From contig CM067086.1 in the NCBI GenBank assembly GCA_034008185.1, forward strand, positions 10,044,507 to 10,108,506: 64,000 nt of DNA. The letters are read 5' to 3'. Each line of letters begins with the position of its first letter. Position 1 is the stretch's first letter. The notes under the pieces were generated by a model that was given only the letters and a program-made list of their open reading frames with translations, did no database searches and was not told where the DNA came from. The position numbers and the translations under genes were made by a program. This document shows, in pieces, positions 33,233-45,595 of this stretch. Origin of the DNA: Gorsachius magnificus (Eukaryota; Chordata; Aves; Pelecaniformes; Ardeidae).

Positions 33233-36170
33233 GTTGGAAAGTCACATCACTGTGGTCAGAGGGACACGGGCATAATTATCATCTGGGCCGTCACTGCGGG
33301 GAGAGGTGTCTTGCATGTCTGTTTGCTTAGGAGGGGCCAGCTTTAGCTTTTCTGCCATCCTATTTGAACATGAAGTGGCAAGAAATCCAGAGAATGCCAA
33401 GTCTGTATGGGAAATTAACAGCCAGAATACGGGAGCTAGCTCAGGTCTTGCGAGTTCCTTTTCACAAAGCTACTGAGCTCAACTAGACATGAAAAAAAAT
33501 CTTGGAGATGATGCTGCCTACATATGCCATAAACAGATGTAGACTTGGATTTTCTCCACATAGCATGAACATTTAAAATTCAGTAGACACGGGATATGCA
33601 AACAAAGAGGGAAACTTTGTGTATTCACTCATACATTGACTTATAAAACTCAAGCTGATGGGTCATAAAAATATTTGAAGATGTTTACATGCAAATTTCA
33701 CTTTGCTTGCAGCAGTAGCTGTTTCAGCAGCATATTCTCCCAATAGACTATATATATTAAGGCAACCTTTTTCACTACAAGTTGCAGAATGATATTGCCT
33801 AATTCTAGAAGATGTAGGCCAGTTACACAGTGCGTCCTGCGAGAAGGCTTCACAATTATTTCTCACTGGTGCTTTCTGCAAAGAGTAAAGAAGCAATTGG
33901 TACACCCTCTTGCCATGGAAGTAAACAGGATGGCTGAGCCAAAGCTTCCCACCTACATGTCTACACCCCTAAGACAACCAAGCAGAAGATGAGGGGTCCT
34001 TGCTACTGCCACAGCCCTGCTTTCCTCCTGGTTCCCATCTTAATGGAAACCTGGTGCTACTCAACACAGCTGCCCTCCACTTCATCTAAAAAAGGCGATA
34101 TCAGAAGGCAGCCACGCCATGGTCAGCCTCTTCAGCCAGACCTGACAAGGCACAGGGCTGCGTCCTGCATAAATGCTCAAGCTAGCCCACAGGGACTGCC
34201 CTGCAGTGGGTGACAGCATATGGCCAGGACACTGGGCGCCTCTGCATGGCCCTGCACAGCACTCTGCAGACAGACGCCATGACACTTACAGACAAGTGAC
34301 ACCAGCACTCCTCAAGGGCAGACAGGTATGCTCACGCCTGACTTACACAGTGGACAGTGGTGCCCAGCACTGAACGTCCCGTGGGCACTGCTGTGCCACC
34401 GCACAGTGCAGAAGCACGTGCCTTTCTGGCAGGCGTGAGTTCTGTACCGCATTGCTTTGCATCAGGACAAGGCTTTGGATCCACATGAAGAAATCACAGC
34501 AAGAGTGAGGCCAGCCTGGTGTGCTGGTGAGGCACACAGCCTGGCTTTGGGGTGGCAGACAGAAGCACAGGGGGCCCCACAATTCAAACAGAGCCACTGG
34601 CAACCCCAGGAGTCACTGTAAAGGTTCTTCTGTTTCTCAAAGAGGAGAAAAGTTGTGCAGCTAAGCATGAATCAAAGTGACCGTTTTGAGAAAAATCTCA
34701 AATTCCCATTTTTTATTCATTCCAAACAAGAATGAAGAGTCAGAAATGTGAATTTTCCCCAGGACAGGAATTTTTTGAAAATTCCACTTTGGAGAACTCC
34801 ATGGGGAGTGTGTTACACACATCAACACATACATGTGAGCATGTGGGGATCGTGGCACAGAGCGGGTGGCAGCCCAGCCCTCATGGGGGCTAGGAAGCCA
34901 TGGCAGCTCATAGCCAACCAGCTGGGTGGCTGGAGGTCACGGGGAGCTTGGCCAGCCCAAGGATACGGGCAGCTCCACAACCCCAGCACCAGGATGGCAA
35001 AGTGCCAGCTGCTCAGGTAGCCTGAAGAAGTCAGCAAGCCTCCAGGCAGCCTTGCCAGGGATCCCGGGCAGCTTGCCAGGGGCCGCCTGCCAGGCCAGGC
35101 CTGGGTGAAGGGGGGTGGGCTTGTTTCCAAACCAGGGCTTTGGTTCCCTGGAACCAGCCTTTCGTAAACCAAAACCTTCTCCATGGGCAAGCTGCAAGGG
35201 CAGAGCCTTTCTCTGAGCCCCCAGGCCCACAAACACCCTGCTGTAATCATAATTTTCTGACCATTCTGTGTCATCTTCTGACCTTCCCCTTGTGCTCGAT
35301 GGGAGCTTTTCAGAGGGGCTCGATGGGGGCACAGGGCAGTGCCACACCACATTCAGTGGTCCAGGTGTCACAGGGTGGCCCTCACCAGGCAGCAGCACTT
35401 TCTACCACTTTAGCAAACTCCAGTAAAAGCAAAACATTTCCCCAAACGCACCTCTGATTTACATATAAAAATCTAAAATGAAACCTCTACCACCTCAGTG
35501 CCAGCAGCATCCATATCACTAGACACAGTCCAGACAATTCCTACAATTAATGAGCTGGGAAAATTACAGGTAAAAGAAAAACGACTGTGTGAAAAAGACC
35601 TTGAAAGGCATGAAACAGACAATGAGTTTTTTCTACTTTTTATTTCTCTTTCCCTCCCTTCCCTTGCTACAATTTTATGCATAATTGTTTGGTCAGTTTG
35701 TTCTTCCCTGAAACTTTTACTGAAATGGATTAGGTAAACCATGCTCTGAAACAGATTGAAAATGGAAAATATGTAAATATATAGCATATAACTTATAAAA
35801 TCGTATATATATGTGTGTGGGTGGGTGCTGGAATAAAAAAGCTACTGTTACTTGCTGGTAGAACAACATATCAACAACTGTTAGAGCTGACTTGAAGGTT
35901 AAATATTAGGAAGGAATCCAATTTCTCTTGTCTATTCAGCTCAGCGGTGTGTTAGATTGCGGTTGGAGTGTGCTTATGGAGTGTGGGATATGAAGTAGGC
36001 TAATCAATCCCTGCTGCTTCATTCTCAGGTTCTTCTTATATCAGGTCCCTGCCCTCAGGCAGCCTTCAGCTTTCCAAAAGCCAATTCCATACAAATAAAA
36101 ATTGCGACCTGCAGCTAGAGGGTGAAGCTGAGTTTCCCCCTTGTGATTAATCTCTTCTTGGGTGGCTTTC

Positions 36171-36239
36171 AGAAAAAAAAAAAAAAAAAAAAAAAAAAGA
36201 AAAAAAAAGGAAAGGGGAAAAAAAAAAGGAAGAGAAAAA
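36171..36239. repeat. 69-nt polypurine tract, A-rich
   Basis: An uninterrupted purine stretch starts with about 26 A, followed by mixed A/G runs with several G clusters. It is the longest strand-asymmetric tract in the window. Confidence 0.9.
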
Positions 36240-36713
36240 CCATGCGTGCTGCAGCCCTGTGAAAGAGTTTTCCTATTGAATGAGCCCAGTGCTCTGGAGC
36301 CAGCTTATCAAATGAAAGAATTCATTTTTTTTAACAGTGCCTCGTGTTGACATTGAGAAAATGAGCTATCAAACACTATGATTAAACTTCAGCTGCCATA
36401 ATTGTCGTCCGAACAACTGCATGGTGGAACTGAAAAGCATTTTTTTTAACCAGCTCTATATGGTTCACCAGTAATACTCAGTTTAAAAGGTTGTTGCTGC
36501 TAGCAAGAGAAACAAGGCTTGAAATTAACTTTTTCCAATCCATAGACAAAATTAAACATAGGTATTTGAGTCACACAAACAACAGGTAAATCAGATGTGC
36601 TTTAAATTTCATTTTAGTCATTTTATCTGCCAAGGGCTAGCTCCAGGGTATTAAAATATCCGAGCATTTTCTTGTTTCACTGCATTTGACTGGATGGGTC
36701 CTGCCTTTTATTT

Positions 36714-36740
36714 TGAGAGAGGGAGAGAGAGAGACAGACA
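36714..36740. repeat. Imperfect (GA)n tract
   Basis: Repeated GA dinucleotides with G and C interruptions, ending in ACAGACA. It is a short simple repeat. Confidence 0.8.
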
Positions 36741-39648
36741 AAAAGAAGTGCAAGGAAGGGTGGCTTAAATACTTGGTTTGGTGCAAGTGAGGGTAGAGAG
36801 AGTGGAATCTAGAGATTTGTGGAGTATTTTCCCTGCAACTAAAATTAAAGATTTGATAGGAGCAGGGGGCAATCTAAAACACAGTAGCCACACTGCATGC
36901 AATTATTGCTCAGTCTCCTTTCTGGCCTAGACTAGCGCATTAATTCGGTTGAGGTTTATAGGGATACTAAGTATTCTATATTATTAAGTACTTTATATTA
37001 ATTCTTGGCAACCTTTTTACGTACATCCTCAAGAGACTGTGGCTTATCAAGGAGGCTGGAGAAGTCCTTCAGGGAGGGTGGTTAGAGGCATGATATCCCA
37101 GGAAGGTGACACCCCCTGTGACAGCAGCCCTCTGGCCAAATGTAATACTTTGGGAAATGAGCTGTTGCACAATTAAATCTCTGCTTAAGATTGTTAAAAA
37201 AAATTCAAACGCTACAGGAGAGATGACTGTGCAGTGAACATGAAGGAAATAATGAAGGGGAATGACTGAGGGCCAGGTTTGGAGAATATAAACAGTTTAA
37301 ATTGGAGTATTTCCTTGCCACTTTCCTGAGCTTGCTTGGGATGAGCCTCTGCCTCCTTGTGGGGCTGCACCAGACGGGAGGGGTGTGGGGGTGTGCTGCA
37401 GCCGGGTCACAGGGCTGTAAATCAGGATGCGGATCAGGCTATGCCCATTTACCTTGGCTGAGGATCTGGCCTTTGCCTGGCAGGAGGACCTTTCCCAGCC
37501 GGTCCTCAAAAGCCCTGTAACCAGCACTACCCACCACTAGGTGTCCACCCCTCGCCCCCATGGTCCCCGGCACCGCACACCCCCAGCAAAACATCGCCCT
37601 CCAGAAGTTCCCATTTCTTCTGTCAGTCCTTCCATCAAATTCATGTCGTGTTATTTTTTGGACCTAAATGCTTCCCTTCCCCCCTCCCCCCCGTTCCCAC
37701 CCTACTCTACTTACTCAAGCAGGTGTTTTTGCAAAGTCAAATATATAACCCGATCATCATTCTCTCTCCTGAACATATGGGAATAACATTTTGAAATAAC
37801 AGTAACATTTTCATCATTTTTAGAGTCTCTCACTCTCTGAGCTTTACTTTACCCCTTTCCAAGAGTAAAGCTGATAATGTCTAGGGCTTGTTCAGGATAC
37901 TGGGGGGGGGGTGGTGGTTGAGGCAGGGGTTGAGGCTATTGCTTGCAAACAGATTTCACAATTTGAGCCAAGCAGCTGGAGAAGCAGTGAGGTGCAAGAT
38001 GACTTAGGCATGGGTAAGAGTTAGGAGCTGAGCTGGAGAGATAGGGACAGCTTCCAGAAAAACAAGTTTAGCAACAGATCGGATGCTGTCGATGAAAAAT
38101 AACACAGGTCTGCAAATCTAGAGAATGGTATCTACTCAATTAAAAAATAAAAAGAAGAATTTGCACATATAAAACTAAGAAAACTCTGAAATCAGTCAGA
38201 TCTGTTACTTCCATCACACTCTCAACAGCTTATTTAGCAGTCTAGGTCTAGGATTGTTCCCACCTGCTGGACCGCACACACTAAGCTATTCTTGTAGGGT
38301 TGCTTTTGCATGCTGAGCTGCATTCCCATGTTTGCTATTTGAAGGGTCACTCAGACATGCTGGCTGGATCATGACTATTTTCAAGCATCCTGAGCTTCTG
38401 GAAATTATTCATTTATCAGAAGCAACAGCTAAGGTATTTGTGTGAGAAACAAAGATATGAAAAAGTTACTTTAAGCCAAATTTTCGGCCAAGCTGCAGAA
38501 GCGCTGGGCAAAATATTATTCATTCATCATAAGCTTTGCAATATGACAATGGCAAAGTTATAATCAATTAAGAAAAGAGAGTCTGACATTGCAATACTCT
38601 TAGCTTAAGGAAACCAAATAAAATATCACAGCTTGTTCAAAAAGCTTATTTTGAAATCTCAGTACAAATAAGAGGTATAAACACACATTCTTTCAGCTAG
38701 GTTTTGGGTGAGCTGTCTGATACATTTGCTGCTGTGCAGAAAGCTAAATTAGCTTTTAAAATGATTCTTTCATAAAAGGCCTTGGAATTCTCTCTTATTC
38801 CTCGTCTCCTACATTTGAAACATTTTGATTTAAAGAGTCCAGTCTATTGTTCCTGTAATAACATTTACAAAGAGATGAGCCTAATATGGTCACCTTTAGA
38901 AAGGGACACAATTTTGAGATATTCTCAGGAAATCTTATTGAGCACTACTGCGAATGAATTCCAGGCAGTATTGGAGGTGTGGGGAAACACCAAGGCGATA
39001 CACCTGCAGGTTGCTTTAGCTTTAGGTTGCTCTTTGGCCAGAAAGAAAATGTGAAGTTTGAACTAGCTGGTGAGGAGAAAGGGAACCCCCAGCCCCTCTG
39101 CATTTGGAAACTGCTCCTGAGGACATCAGCCTGCTGGGCTTTTCTCTGGGTGACAGAAGTGCTGGGCTTTAACTTGCACACATTGTGCTAAAGCAGCAAT
39201 AAAACTGTGACAAACTGACAAAAGCAGGTCAATTCACAGCTCAGGCTGACACCACTTTTTCAGCTCATATTGGTCGATTACCAGTCAAATTTCAGGTACA
39301 GAGAGAGAGTGGAAGAAAAAGGCAGCACTGAGACACATCAAGAGAGTGATATGGCAACCATGGCTTCCTTAGGGACCCAGGCAGTGCCACCTCTTCTGCT
39401 CTGTTTTTTGGCAGCCCGGGAGAAGCCACTGGAGACACCCACAAACCAGGCACCTTACTGATGTATGCATGAGCCGGCAGAGGAAACCCCAGGCAGATCA
39501 TGAGTGACTGGGAATCCCAGGACCAGGTTTCTGAGACGAACTGGGCTGCAGAGGGCCCTGTGCTCACAGCCTCCCCAGGCACTGGTCAGCCTAAGGGCTC
39601 TTAACATATTCCCGTGTATGTCAGTGCCCGAGGATCTCTTGCATGTGG

Positions 39649-39665
39649 GCTTTTTTTTTTTTTTT
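39649..39665. repeat. Poly-T tract
   Basis: A run of about 16 T is followed by mixed T/C. No transposon body is identified beside it. Confidence 0.85.
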
Positions 39666-41553
39666 CTTTTCTATCCTTTCCACAACTTCAAAGGCAGGCA
39701 ACCATTCATACAACAGAGTATCTCTGCTTTTAAGTTGGCATGTTCATCCACTGATGCTTCTTTTTTCACTGTGTTCAAACTTTGGTTAAATTATTACTTT
39801 ACAGTAAAAAAACAGAGCTAATCATATCATTGCTGCATGAGAATAGCTGTGACTGACAACCTTTCTAAAAACACAAGCCCATGACTCAGTGCACACAACA
39901 CAATTTGTGATGGGCAAAATGAAAACTGCCTGGAAAATAACTTCAAAGTAGAAGAGGAAAAATAATACACAGGGTAAGAGTATAACAGGCAAAAAACCTT
40001 GCTAACACCCCCCCCAATATCATCTACTTCTCTGTTACAGGTCATTCAGAGGAAAGAATGATGCTGCACGTCCTCACATTCAGATTTAACTACATGCCTA
40101 TCTGTATTTTTACTATTTTATGCAGAGTTGTTTGCCCCACTTTTGCCATGCTGCCTACAGAGAAATTACCTGTATTCATAAAGTATATTTTCTCCTTTTG
40201 CATTATCAGAGGCAACTGCCTGGCATGGCCTTATGAGCTCCTCTTTCTCAAAACGGTAGGAGTGAGGGCTGGGCTTTGGCGTTCAAGACCAGCCTTGGAT
40301 CTCTGAGGCCAGCCTGGGTATTGCAGGTTTACATAATCCCTTTCATAAATTTAATTTCTGATTGGGAAACTTCTCACACACTATGGCTGCTGGTAGAAAG
40401 TAAAACCAAGTAAATCCAAGGAGCTTTTTGCCTTTTTGAGGGAAAAATATAACAAAAGTTAAATAAATTCCCTCAATTAGACAATGACTAAAACACATAG
40501 TGGCTTCCTTCAGACAAGCCCAAGGCAAAGTTCAGAAAAGTAGCTTGCTTCATCCAAGGGATGAGAAATACTTACTCCTACCCTGACTCATGCCATCAAC
40601 GCAGTCATCAAACCTTTTTCTTTCACAATGAACAGGAGTCTGGGAATGGCTGTGGGAAATAAACCTTTATATTGTTTAACCTGATTTCTATACCAGGTAT
40701 CTGCACTGGGAGCAACAACAGTAAGAGAAAGGGTTAACCTGTTTCTCACCAAGCTTTCAGTGGTGCTTATGCTGATGTTTCTACCACAATACCAAGTAAA
40801 ATTCATCTCATAGTGTCAAAGAAAAGAGATAATCAGGACTTACATTGTCTTCTACCCCTTTCAGGAAAGCTGAAGCAGGTTGAGTCATGGTCCTAGCAGG
40901 ACAGTCCAAGGTATCTGGGAAGTACCTGAAATAAAATAGATGGAAAGTTCTCAGGAAGGCAGTTCAGGCTGCTTGCTGCCATCAGGGACTTCTGGAGCTC
41001 CAGAGGCTGGGCAGAGTGTAAGTAACCAAGAGGTGAATCCTTCAAGAGAAAGTATAGTGAAGGAGACATCGAGAGCCGGACATACAATTGATTCAGTGAT
41101 ATTTACTCTCTGAGTTCTGGGGATGAATTGTGATTACAAATAGTCCTTTCAATCCTACTCAGCAGGTACAAATGTAAGGTGAGCCAGTAACTATCTCATA
41201 GCTGAACAGATAGCTGAAACAGAGAAAACTACTAGATAAAGACATGGGTCCAAGCACAGAATTGCCCCTATATACATGAGCTGTCATGTGTAGTTGTGCT
41301 TGTCCAAGTGGTTTTCCATGGTCAGGAGCCTATTAGGCATTCATAATAATTGCAGTTGGTAGCATCGCCAACTCTTAATGCTGCCTGACACTTCCCAGAA
41401 ATTTCAGTTGCTCTTAATTTTGCCAGATATTACTAATTCAGGCTGGGATTGGTATCCTGGATACATACCACTTTGTTGAAATTGTCACCAAAACCAGGTG
41501 CTCCTTCCAAAGATGAAATTAGAGAAAAAGACACTGCTTTGCCTTTGTTCAAT

Positions 41554-41577
41554 ACATATATATATACACACACACAC
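41554..41577. repeat. (TA)n(CA)n compound microsatellite
   Basis: Alternating TA units switch to CA units in a 24-bp alternating purine-pyrimidine tract. Confidence 0.85.
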
Positions 41578-42378
41578 CTTTTTTTAAAACCCAGGATATG
41601 TTTCTGTTTGGTTTCTATCACCTAATTGCAGTGTTACACTCTTTTCACTACAGAAATCTTGCAATTTAGAAGGAGGAAAAGTGGGGATGTCCCACTGTTA
41701 AGACCATGGGCTTTGCTGCCCACTGAAGAGGATCGTGTATCGATCTGCTCCTTATCAATTCTCCTCACACTGGAAGAAGTGTGTGTCTTATCTTTCCAGT
41801 CAGGCTGGATTCCCTCTCATTTGATCACTGGAGGGAAACCTAAACATGGCCAAGGGGTGGGACAAGAACATCTCCTGGTCCAGGTTTGTTGAGGACTGTG
41901 CAGTAAGGCACAACAATCTCAACAGGAACAGTGTCAGGTTATGGCCCTTAGTAAATTATTCAGCACCAATGATTCACTGAGCTGTGCTAATCAACAGATG
42001 TGACAATATATCTGTAAAAAGATCCTTACACGATTTGTTATTGGTTAAGTTATTATGTGGGACAATTCCTCCAGATTTGCAAAAATGTTCTACAGTTCCT
42101 ATATGTTTGACTTCATCTTCAAGAGGAGAGCGTAAAAATACACAGTCTGCTAAAACAGATTTTATTATAAATTATTATTCTATAGAGTAATTGGAGAGAT
42201 TATTAGAGATGATGATTACTTTGTAATATACTCAGGGCCTGTCAGCCTGTTTGACAGGACTGCGTTTATTCCCTTTTTTGTGAACCACCCAGTATAGTGT
42301 CTGTTTCAAGCCCAGGGGAAGGCCAGCAGACATGTGCCCCACTAGCCACAAAAACAGTCTGACCACCTTTTTATTTTG

Positions 42379-42462
42379 GACCAGACTGTCAATGGTGTAA
42401 CGTGACGGAGCTCCACTGATGCAGAGCTTCAGGCAGATTTGAAAAAGTGCCAGATCCTGTCC
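42379..42462. mobile_element. MITE-like inverted-repeat element, copy C (diverged)
   Basis: The left side 'ccagactgtcaatggtgtaa' followed by 'gagctccactgatgcagagc' and the right end 'gtgccagatcctgtcc' keep the order and the length (84 bp) of the family. The symmetric centre 'ggagctccactgat' is typical. The right arm has decayed more than the left. Confidence 0.5.
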
Positions 42463-42568
42463 CTTCATTCCAGTGGGGCTGTGCTTTACATCCACTGAAG
42501 ATGTGGCAATTTGCTTTTAAGCATGAAGCATTATTTCCTGGAAATAGTTCCCTTTGACTCTGGGCCTT

Positions 42569-42583
42569 TAAAAAAAAAAAAAA
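42569..42583. repeat. Poly-A tract
   Basis: About 15 consecutive A in non-coding sequence. Confidence 0.85.
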
Positions 42584-43190
42584 GTATCCAAAACCCTCAA
42601 AAGGTAAAAGAAAGCAGAAGGGTTGAAGAAAAATTACTTAATTCAGTGATATTAGAGATAGACATAGTGATAAAAGAAAACTTAAAAAAGGCTTGAGTAG
42701 AATTTAAGATAAATACATTAATTAAGATATAGTTAACAGAGTAATCTAAAATTTCCTGGAGACTTAATGAGTTTGGAGCGACTAAAGCTGCACTAAGCAC
42801 AGGAGACATAATCAGAATCAGAACTGACACATAGCTCAAAATCATTTCAGTTATCTCTTTCACTTACATTAGCCAGAAAAACAGTAAACAGTCAATGGGA
42901 TATAAGAAGCATAGTCAGGCAATGTCAATGGGCAACAGACAAAGGCTAGGTCATACAGTATCCTGAGAAGAAAGCTTGACCTTTGGAATTGAAATATAGG
43001 CATTTTAAGCTCCAGTGGAATGTATCAGAATGGCCTTTTTCAACTTAAATGCATAAAAGGTCAAGGGGAGGTCATATTTGGCTTTGGGTTCATCAGCACA
43101 GAGCATATCCCAGCCCTTTCTTTATTCATTCTCATTAAAAAAAAAAGGGTTTCAAACCGCTCTGGCATGGCATAAATATTCATTCTCCGG

Positions 43191-43275
43191 GGCCAGATTT
43201 TCAGTTGGTGTAAAACAGGGTAACTTCACTGAAAGAAGGAACCTCTGCCAATTTATACCATCTCAGAATCTGGCC
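43191..43275. mobile_element. MITE-like inverted-repeat element, copy D (best preserved)
   Basis: The left arm begins GGCCAGATTTTCAGTTGG and continues GTGTAAA. The right arm reads TTTATACCATCTCAG and ends AATCTGGCC. Over 24 bases the arms are reverse complements at about 20 positions. The element is 85 bp long, within two bases of copy A, and has no coding capacity. I see no convincing duplicated flank, so the insertion is old. Confidence 0.75.
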
Positions 43276-45533
43276 ATCCTGTTCGCATTCTTCTAAGATA
43301 CAGAAATGGCAATTTTGAAACTTTTCCTGGAGCAAATGCTTCCAACAATAATGATGCATGTTGAAATTTGAGACTCTGACATTTAAATTGTCTGGGGTTT
43401 TCTTTGAAAGGCATGGCAGGAGGTATCCTCCAGAAGAGCCAAGGAGAGAGTAAATACTGCAACAATCTAGTTTACTGCTTTCTCTATGTGTTCACCCTTC
43501 AATAGCAGTTTTATGTCTTTTTCAATATTCCCACAATTCTTTTTAGATAGGAAAGGACTTTTCTGTCCCCTTATAAATTGCTTTGAAAATGGAGAAAGAC
43601 AAAAAATAAAAGGGCCACTCACAAATGACATTGCCACATTAACACAGCGAGGAGAGACTCGGTAGCCTGCAATAGGAGTATGCATCCATAACAGGGCACC
43701 ATTTTGCCTTTCATACCTAACCGACTAATTACATAGAAACTAGATGAATCTAGGGTGATCATCCGATGTCAGATGAGTGGCCGTCTTAATGACACAAGTA
43801 TCCAGAGTTACGTGATTTGAGCATCAGTTAGTCTCCTTTCTGAGGGAAAGGATGAAATCAAGTCTGGCGCCGTTCAGTGGCTGTTTCCAAAGGATCACAA
43901 ATCATGTGCCTTACCGCCTGAACCCAGGTATTTCACATCCGACTTTCTTAGTGCACAAAGGTAATTTCTAAGATATCGGTAAAGAAAAAGTGCCTCTCTT
44001 TTTTAGGGTAGAGAATCCATTTGAAGAAGTAAAATAATATCAAACCTCTGATGCCCTGGATAACTATTTTTATCCTAAAATGGATAATAAATAGGAGTTT
44101 TTCTTTCTTTTTATTTTCTTTCTGAAGAGTTTCAGATGACGCTATTCAACAATTTCCAGAGACTCGGGGAAAAACAGAGCTCACCCCAGGTGGCATTGGT
44201 TTTCATGTGGCATTTCTTAGTCTTTAGCCAATTTCACTTCTGTCCCTCAGCATGCAGGACAATCAACACAAAACAGTCAATATTTCTCCATATTGAGAGT
44301 CAATTCCAAGGAAGAGAATCTCATTTTATTTTTTATTTTATTTGTCTGTAATATGCTTATCCTTAAATGAACATTTTAGACACAGATTCCAAATTATGCA
44401 TTCATTGGAAAGATTAACTCTGATTAACAAATTCATGCTAAACAACTGTGTTTAATTGGATTTTTGTAAGTAGCTAAGTGTGAATGCTTCTCAGTTCTTC
44501 TATGTGGAAAACAAAACAAAAAGTAATTTTAAAATATTTAAAGAGGAACAAACTCTGTGCTGCTGACCTGTCTTCACTGGTGATGTACCCTTCTTCCCTG
44601 CATTCCCCTGCATGCAAGGTTCCCCTAATCTAGTCCTAATAATGGTTAAAGTTATCTGTCTAATCAAACTAATTAGCACTGGTGAATGGAGACATAATCA
44701 TAATAGAAAGCAAATGCCAGTTTTACAAAATGAAAGTGCAGTAATTAGTGAACCACAGGCACTTTTTATAAATCATATTTATTAGTTCGTAAACAAATCA
44801 AATCCTAAATGAAATGAAAGTTACCACTAACAAACACCAATGAATAAACAGATACAATGACTAGCCCTGCTGGGTGGCTGTGCAAGGAGTTGTGTTGAGG
44901 GTACCCTCCCTCTTCTGAAAGTTCCCTTAGAGGTGTCCAAGGCTTTTTACAGAGCGCTTCTGTGTCATCTTCTTGAAGTCACAGCATGGATGCATTAACT
45001 GATCTAGGGAAGCTGCAGTTTGATCATATGGGCTGTTCCTGTCTGGAGACCAGATGGTCATAAATTAGGATATTCAGGTTATAGCCATGATGAAAAATGT
45101 AGTACTAATAAGTACTCTAATAGCGTTCTACAGCAGACCAGGTTTCACTAGAAATTTAACGTGGAATTTTTCACCTTGCATAAATGATGATATAGCATGA
45201 AATATGTTTAATAGCAATCCCCCCCACCCCAAAAATTGCCAAAATGCATGAACCTCTGCTTGGCTTTAAAATCCAAATCTTCTTCCTTTTACTAATGGTG
45301 GTCAGGTCATTCCTTAAAGACGATTATAAGAAAAGACAAAAAAAGGATTTGTAATGAAAACATTTTTGCAGGTTATAAATTGTCCCAAAAACTCATCTTA
45401 AAGGACTTCAAATTACTCATTGATCATTTCTTTCTCACGAAGAAGCTCGGTATCTGGCTGATAAAACCTAGCCAGCAGAGGCACACTTTCAGCTGGCTTC
45501 AGGCTGAAGATACAAAGGGCGATTTTACACCTC

Positions 45534-45595
45534 AGACACACAGCTTAAATATCTAGTATTGGAGAGACACACAGCCCAAATATATAGTACTGGAG
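45534..45595. repeat. Two-copy 31-bp tandem duplication
   Basis: Units 45534-45564 and 45565-45595 both begin AGACACACAGC and end TGGAG. They agree at 27 of 31 positions. It is a small local duplication in non-coding DNA. Confidence 0.9.

Larger units (their letters stand above)
31776..42378. other. Non-coding sequence with a GC-richer patch (34.0-35.4 kb) and a CNE-like block (36.25-36.96 kb)
   Basis: No transposon is recognised here. At about 33960-35450 the composition becomes clearly GC-richer, and long overlapping frames open on both strands (up to 176 codons, minus 34822-35352). That pattern is expected from base composition alone. A purine tract at 36171-36239, a GA-rich tract near 36714-36740 and a G run at 37902-37911 occur. 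The remaining frames (for example 32951-33346 and 38782-39054, plus) have no domain signature. Confidence 0.45.

Noticed and set aside
32951..33346. 131-codon plus-strand frame as a single-exon gene
   Set aside because: It runs straight through a long T tract, which gives an artificial FFYFFFF stretch. Only the small part after the tract was kept as an exon candidate.
34822..35352. 176-codon minus-strand frame
   Set aside because: It lies in a GC-richer patch where all frames are long on both strands (also 153 codons in another minus frame and 105 on plus). No domain is recognised.
36171..36239. Poly-A tail of a processed pseudogene
   Set aside because: No gene-like sequence or poly-A signal precedes the tract, and no flanking duplication was found.
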